From Bettongia penicillata ogilbyi (taxonomy: Eukaryota > Chordata > Mammalia > Diprotodontia > Potoroidae): 64,000 nucleotides of DNA. Positions 58,905 to 64,000 of this stretch are shown here, piece after piece. The first letter of the stretch is position 1. Every line of letters begins with the position of its first letter. Under the pieces are notes generated by a model. That model was not told where the DNA came from. It made no database searches and worked only from the letters and a program-made list of their open reading frames with translations. The stretch spans positions 9,287,900-9,351,899 of the forward strand of contig JAJHZJ010000531.1 in the NCBI GenBank assembly GCA_023548195.1. The letters run 5' to 3'. Position numbers and translations under genes: made by a program.

Positions 58905-59367
58905 CATTGATTGGCCAACACTAGGTTCGAGCCTAAGTCTTGTTTGGCCATTATTTGGGCTCTGATGGCTTGAAGTGAATGGGAATTGCAATTGTTTCTG
59001 TTTTGGTCAGAAATCCTGCCTCTACAGATTGTTTGTTTGTTTTTTTAATTAGGTAAAAGAGGTCATTCTTTGCCTCATTTCTTACATAGCCATAACTACT
59101 AAATGAGTATTGCCTGAGACAAATGGAAACCTAGGTAAGACCTAGCTTAAAAATACCAAGGTCTCCCACTGCATCCAGGACCATCTCCTGTCGCCCTGAT
59201 CTGTATCTGGCCATTGAACCCACAATACTCTGGAGGAGAGAGTGAGGATGATAACTTTGCACAGCCCTGCCTCACTTAAATCCAATTCACTTGCAAGTTA
59301 TGACATCACCTTCCCTGTGTTGTAGTCCTCTTCTAAAATGAAGAATAAACAGCCACAACAACTCTCT
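58905..59367 (+). mobile_element. SINE with RTE-type tail, long form
   Basis: Aligns with 18180-18644 over its length: ttgggctctgatggcttgaa, ccaggaccatctcctgtcgc then cctgatctgtatctggcca, and tail gtagtcctcttctaaaatga then agaataaac. Ends just before the left TSD of HAL1 copy D. Confidence 0.75.
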
Positions 59368-59407
59368 GCCCTTTGTCAATGCCTTTACTTCTGTGGTTTT
59401 AATTTTT

Positions 59408-62168
59408 TTTAATATAAATGTATTTAACTTTTTACATTCATTTTCACAAAATTTTGGGTTCCAAATTTTCTCCCCTTTTATCCCCTCCCCCCACCCCAAT
59501 AAACGGAGCATTCTAATTTTCCCTATCACCAATCTGCCCTCTCTTCTATCATCCTTCCCTTCTCTTGTCCCCATCTTCTCTTTTGTCCTGTAGGGCCAGA
59601 TGACTTTCTATTCCCCATTAACTGTATTTCTTATTTCCTAGTAGCAAGAACAATACTAAACAGTTGTTCCTAAAACTTTGAGTTCCAAATTCTCCCCATC
59701 CCTCCTTCCCCACCCATTCCCTTTGGGAAGGCAGGCAATTCAATATAGGCCATATCTGTGTAGTTTTGCAAATGACTTCGATAACGGTCATGTTGTGTAA
59801 GACTAACTGTATTTCCCTCCACCCTATCCTGCCCCCCATTGATTCTATTCTGTCTTTTGATCCTGTCCCTCCCCAAGAGTGTGAATTCAAGTTGCTCCCT
59901 CCTCCCATTGCCCTCCCTTCCAATATCCCCCCCACCCTGCTTATCTCCTTCTCACCCACTTTCCTGTATTGTGAGATAAGTTTTCATACCAAAATGAGTG
60001 TGCATGTGATGAGGGTAAACTTCATGTTTTTTCTCAGCTCTCCTCTTTTTCCCTCCACTAAAAAAGTCTCCTGCTTGCCTCTTGAATAAGAAATAATTTA
60101 CCCCATTCCCATTCCATTTCATCCTCTCTCCTCCCACTTCATTTCTCTCTCACCATTTACCTTAATTTCTTTTAAGATATAGTCCCATCCTATTCAGTTC
60201 ACTCTATGCTCTCTGTCTCTGTATGTGTGTGCATGTGAGTATGTGTGTGTGTGTGTGTGTGTGTCTGTGTGTCCGTGTGTGTGTGGTCCCACCAACTACC
60301 CAGATACTGAAAAGTTTAAGAGTTACAAATATTATCTTTCCATGTAGGAATGTAAACAGTTCACCTTTGGTAAGTCCCTTATGACTTTTCTTTGCTGTTT
60401 ACTTTTTCATGCTTCTTCTCATTCTTGTGTTTGAAAGTCAGATTTTCTTTTCAGCTCTGGTATTTTCATCAAGAATGCTTGAAAGTCCTCTGTTTCATTG
60501 AAAGACCATTTTTCCCCCTGAAATATTATACTCAGTTTTGCTGGGTAGGTGATTCTTGGTTTGAGTCCTAGTTCCTTTGACTTCTGGAATATCCTATTCC
60601 ACTCCCTTTGATCCCTTAATGTAGAAGCTGCTAGATCTTGTGTTATCCTGATTGTATTTCCACAATACTGGAATTGTTTCTTTCTAGCTGCTTGCAAGAT
60701 TTTCTCCTTGACCTGAGAATTCTGGAATTTGGCCACAATGTTCCTAGGAGTTTCTCTTTTTGGATCTCTTTCAGGTGGTGATCAATGGATTCCTTCAATA
60801 CTTATTTTGCCCTCTGGTTCTAGAATCTCAGGGCAGTTTTCCTTGATAATTTCATGAAAGATGATGCCTAGGCTCTTTTTTTGATCATTACTTTCAGGTA
60901 GTCCCATAATTTTTAAATTGTCTCTCCTGGATCTATTTTCCAGGTCAGTTGTTTTTCCAATGAGATATTTTACATTATCTTCTATTTTCTCATTCCTTTG
61001 GTTTTGTTTTGTGATTTCTTGGTTTCTCAGAAAGTCATTAGCTTCCATCTGTTCCATTCTAATTTTGAAAGAACTATTTTCTTCAGTGAGCTTTTGAACC
61101 TCTTTTTCCATTTGGCTAATTCTGCTTTTGAAAGCATTCTTCTCCTCATTGGCTTTTTGAACCTCTTTTGCCTATTGAGTTAGCCTATTTTTCAAGGTAT
61201 TATTTTCTTCAGCATTGTTTTGGGTCTCCTTTACCAAGGTATTGACCTGTTTTTCATGCTTTTCTTGCATCTCTCTCATTTCTCTTCCCAGTTTTCCCTC
61301 CACCTGTCTAACTTGATTTTAAAAATTCTTTTTGAGCTCTTCCATGGCCTGAGCCCATTGAATATCTATTTTGGATGTTTGGGGTACAGAGGCCTTGGCT
61401 TCTATGTCTTTCCCTGATGGTAAGCATTGTTCCTCATCATCAGAAATGAAAGGCGGGAACATCTGTTCCCCAAGAAAGTACCCTTCTATGGTCTTATTTT
61501 TTTTCCCTTTTCTGGGCATTTTCCCAGCCAGTTACTTGAGTTCTGAGATTGCTCTCCACACCTGCCTAGATTTGCCCAGCTAGTGCTTGGGGTCTGAGAT
61601 TCAAATGCTTCTCCCCAGCCTCAGGGCTTTCTGTGGTGTGCATGGCTGCTTTTCAATGTGAGCTTAAATTCTGGTGCTCAGGTAGGGGCAGGGCCACCTC
61701 CCAGGCTTATTTCCCTCAGGGGCTTTATGCGGAGACCTTCGACAATGGAGCTTCTGCCTGCTCCCGGAGTCCCGGGCTGCCGCTGCCTCCCGAGGGGGCC
61801 TGAGTTATGGAGACACCCTGCTCTCCTCTTGGCCAGCCCAGAAGTCTCTCTCACTGACCTGTAGCGCCTGTGGGTTGAGGGACCTTTGCGGTGCCGGAGG
61901 TTCTGTCCCTGAAGCCTGCTCGGATCTGCTCCTCTGTGGTCACACGGGCAGGGCAGCGCAGGGGTGGGCTCTGCATCAGGTGAGCAACGGACCTTTGGGG
62001 TTGGTTTTTCAGGGCTCTCTGGAACGGAAATCTCCTCCCCTCTGTTGCTGCATGGGTTCCACAGTTCCAGAATTTGTGGGGAGTTCTTTTTACAGGAAAT
62101 TTATGGACTGTGGGTTCCTGAGCTAGCATACATGAGTCTTTCTACTCCGCCATCTTGGCTCCTCCCCC
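59408..62168 (-). mobile_element. HAL1-like (half-L1) retrotransposon, copy D
   Basis: Best-preserved copy. The 5' end at 62168 reads GGGGGGAGGAGCCAAGATGG on the minus strand. A 5' region of about 650 bp, ORF1 (60419-61519) and a purine-rich 3' region of about 1 kb with a GT/CA repeat (60233-60285) follow, ending AT-rich at 59408. The 17-bp TSD ctgtggttttaattttt is exact at 59391-59407 and 62169-62185. There is no ORF2, so the element depended on L1 enzymes in trans. Confidence 0.9.
60419..61519 (-). pseudogene. L1-type ORF1 protein, nearly complete but broken (copy D)
   Basis: About 365 codons with the start ATG at 61517-61519 (MPRKGKKNKTIEGY). The coiled-coil heptads include EKEVQKLTEENSSFKIRMEQ, the RRM begins DLENRSRRDNLKIMGLPES, and the C-terminal domain ILQAARKKQFQYCGNTIRIT runs to LGLKPRITYPAKL, like mammalian L1 ORF1p. 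Breaks near 61319, between about 61111 and 61319, and at about 60740-60782 prevent full translation. Confidence 0.87.
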
Positions 62169-62185
62169 CTGTGGTTTTAATTTTT

Positions 62186-62655
62186 AACCTTTAAGCATAC
62201 GTTGCCCAACTTTCTACATCTAGCCCTGATCTGAATTTCAGTGCCAAATTTCCAGGTGGCTTCTGCACAACTTCTAGAAATTTCTTAAAGTCAAAATATC
62301 CCAAATGACTTTTCATCTCACCCCAATCTCAGCTGAATTAAAAACGTTGTCTTTCCTAATTTATGTTCTGTTAATATCCCGTGTTCTTTTTCATACTTAC
62401 TCAGAAAAGAAACCTTTGACTCCATCCCTTCCTTTGATCCACTAAACGGAAGTCAAACAGCGAGCAATTATCTTCTGGAATATTAGACCTGGGGTGCAAA
62501 TAATTCCATATTTCATAATTTCATATTGCCTTCTCTGTCAGACATAGTTGCTGTTTGAGTAGGTTTGCTTAACTTTTGTTTTTCCTCTTACAAGATAGAA
62601 CTCAATGGTGGGGGTAGGAATGGGTGGAGTATGGATAGAATCTGGAGTTGACTGT
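62186..62655. other. no recognised feature
   Basis: Sequence right of copy D. No repeat or gene recognised. Confidence 0.5.
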
Positions 62656-62659
62656 TTTA

Positions 62660-62740
62660 TATACATATATATATATATATATATATACTGTATATACATA
62701 TATTCATACACATACACATACATATACACACACATCACTA
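62660..62740 (+). repeat. TA/CA microsatellite
   Basis: About 30 bases of TA followed by ATACACA units. Confidence 0.94.
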
Positions 62741-62759
62741 AAACTTTTTAAAGTGAGCA

Positions 62760-62900
62760 TCAGGTATTTCACTCATTTTACAGAAGAAATTGATGATCTG
62801 AGAAAAGAAGTAAGTTTTAAGAGTCATTCAACTGGTGTCAGAGTCCAGAGTTGACCTCAGGTCTTTCCTCATTCCAAATCCAGGTTTCTTTCCATTTCGA
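62760..62900 (-). mobile_element. MIR-type remnant
   Basis: cactcattttacagaagaaa, agagtccagagttgacctca then ggtctttcc. Minus strand. Confidence 0.6.
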
Positions 62901-62904
62901 CACT

Positions 62905-63805
62905 CTGTCTTCTACAAAGTTATACTTCATGCAAATATGTCTGAAATAAGTAAAATAATATATTTTGAAGGATGACATGAGAAGAAAATAAAACAAAATA
63001 TTTATTGATTCTCAAAAGCAGACACACTGACAAGACACCCTGACATGGAAAGGATGAGGAAGAGCACTAAGTATATAGGTTAATTTTTTACAAACTTCTA
63101 GTTCTAATGTCATGGTTATAAATGGTCAAGAAATGTAAGAAGTTAAAGGAAAGTGAGTCAGTAGGACTGTCCTACTGCCAGTAGGACACTTGCAAGTGTT
63201 TTGATTTTGGTTGTTCTTTTTTACAAATATTTAAATTGCTAAAATATAGCACAGCTTTTGAGAGATTTTATGTACCCTATTATTCTACCAAAAATATGTT
63301 TTGAGTTATATAAATATGCATGCCATCACATTAGACTAATGTTAAATAAACAGTTTAAATGTCATTCTTCCAGGCATTCCCATCACCCAGGCTTCAGCAA
63401 TTCATGTTTCCTCTTGTTCCCCTATCTCACTTTGGCCTTGAAACTGCCCTCAAGCCCCTGAAGTTTGCTCATCAAAGGAGATTATTGGACATTCTGAAAA
63501 AGCCTTTGAGATCTTCCCATCATCCCTTCCCAGCTGTTTCTTCTCTACCTGGCTATTTTCCAAAGACACAATGCAAGGCTATGAAATGTGACATTGCTAG
63601 GGACACGGAGCACAGCACAGGTCATACTAAACAAAATATAGACAGAGCTGCTATTTGACTAACTTTTAGGTGGGTCGGAAATTACCATCCAAAGAGGGGA
63701 CAAATAAACACTACCACAATGTCTATACAGATATTTAGGTAGAAGGCTTCTGCCACCACAAGGTAATACTAGGAATATAAGGCTGTCTACCTCAGTCCCT
63801 TCATT
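62905..63805. other. no recognised feature
   Basis: Short frames only (63258-63461, 63359-63658 plus). Nothing recognised. Confidence 0.5.
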
Positions 63806-63807
63806 TT

Positions 63808-63950
63808 AAAGATGAAGTATCTGAGACTGAGAAAGGTAGTTTGATAAAAGCATAGATTTGAACCCAGGCTATCTGATTCTATAGTCAACACAAAGGATGA
63901 TGAACTTGCCCAATTGAGTAGCAAAGCTAGGATTCAAATTCAGGTTGAGT
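63808..63950 (-). mobile_element. MIR-type remnant
   Basis: tcattttaaagatgaagtat then ctgagactgag, and gatttgaacccaggctatct. Minus strand. No further feature to the window end. Confidence 0.6.
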
Positions 63951-64000
63951 CCATAGTAAGACTCTATTATTAACCATTTCAGCCTGTTAGTACTATGAAC

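Noticed and set aside
58340..58910. Long proline/leucine/phenylalanine-rich open frames on the plus strand and Lys/Glu/Gly/Arg frames on the minus strand
   Set aside because: They are translations of the TTCC array in every frame, with no coding signal outside it.
1..64000. CRISPR arrays, bacterial operons, phage genes, rRNA or tRNA genes
   Set aside because: The sequence is vertebrate repeat-rich DNA. The only regular arrays are microsatellites and the 38-bp tandem repeat, and no tRNA or rRNA cloverleaf or conserved segment was recognised.

Overview
This is a stretch of marsupial nuclear DNA, AT-rich, with no intact host protein-coding gene that I can recognise. It carries marsupial-type L1 3' ends, ORF1-only 'half-L1' elements, CORE-SINEs (MIR/THER/Mar1 types) and a SINE with an RTE-type tail. 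I know that last SINE type mainly from Australian marsupials, so an australidelphian (dasyurid, koala, wombat, kangaroo or relative) is my best guess. That is inference from repeat content, not from a species-specific marker.

Layout. 1-590 is the 3' end of an RTE-like LINE. 723-3465 is a complete half-L1 (HAL1-like) element with target-site duplications (TSDs). 3.6-5.7 kb holds SINEs and an unclassified block with an internal duplication. 5.8-10.85 kb holds two more HAL1-like copies; the first is rearranged by an inverted duplication of about 178 bp. 10.9-11.7 kb is a second RTE-like 3' end. 12.5-13.5 kb is microsatellite-rich. 14.5-18.8 kb is a nested patchwork: an ancient repeat interrupted by L1 and SINE, and an L1 3' end interrupted by a SINE, several with visible TSDs. 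19-25 kb and 35-38 kb share two diverged blocks of an unclassified repeat. 25.7-28.8 kb holds L1 fragments, including an internally deleted L1. 30.0-32.6 kb is another complete HAL1-like copy. 33.8-34.6 kb is simple repeats plus a three-unit 38-bp tandem repeat. 38.9-39.6 kb is an intronless, broken copy of a cytochrome P450 family 2 gene on the minus strand, the only host-gene-derived sequence I could identify. A palindromic hAT-like element follows at 39.9-40.1 kb. 43.0-44.4 kb is an L1 3' end split by a solo LTR. 50.0-50.9 kb is a degraded RTE reverse transcriptase. 56.2-58.5 kb is L2-type LINE sequence. 58.5-58.7 kb is a long TTCC array. 59.4-62.2 kb is a complete HAL1-like copy with an exact 17-bp TSD.

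How the parts relate. The HAL1-like elements encode only an ORF1 protein, so they would have needed L1 ORF2 enzymes in trans; L1 remnants are present nearby. The RTE-tailed SINEs end in sequence resembling the 3' ends of the two RTE-like LINE copies, the usual sign of SINE dependence on a partner LINE. The P450 copy is intronless and was probably retroposed by L1. I found no new biological system. The observations most worth checking are the P450 retrocopy, the inverted duplication inside one HAL1 copy, and the unclassified paired blocks.
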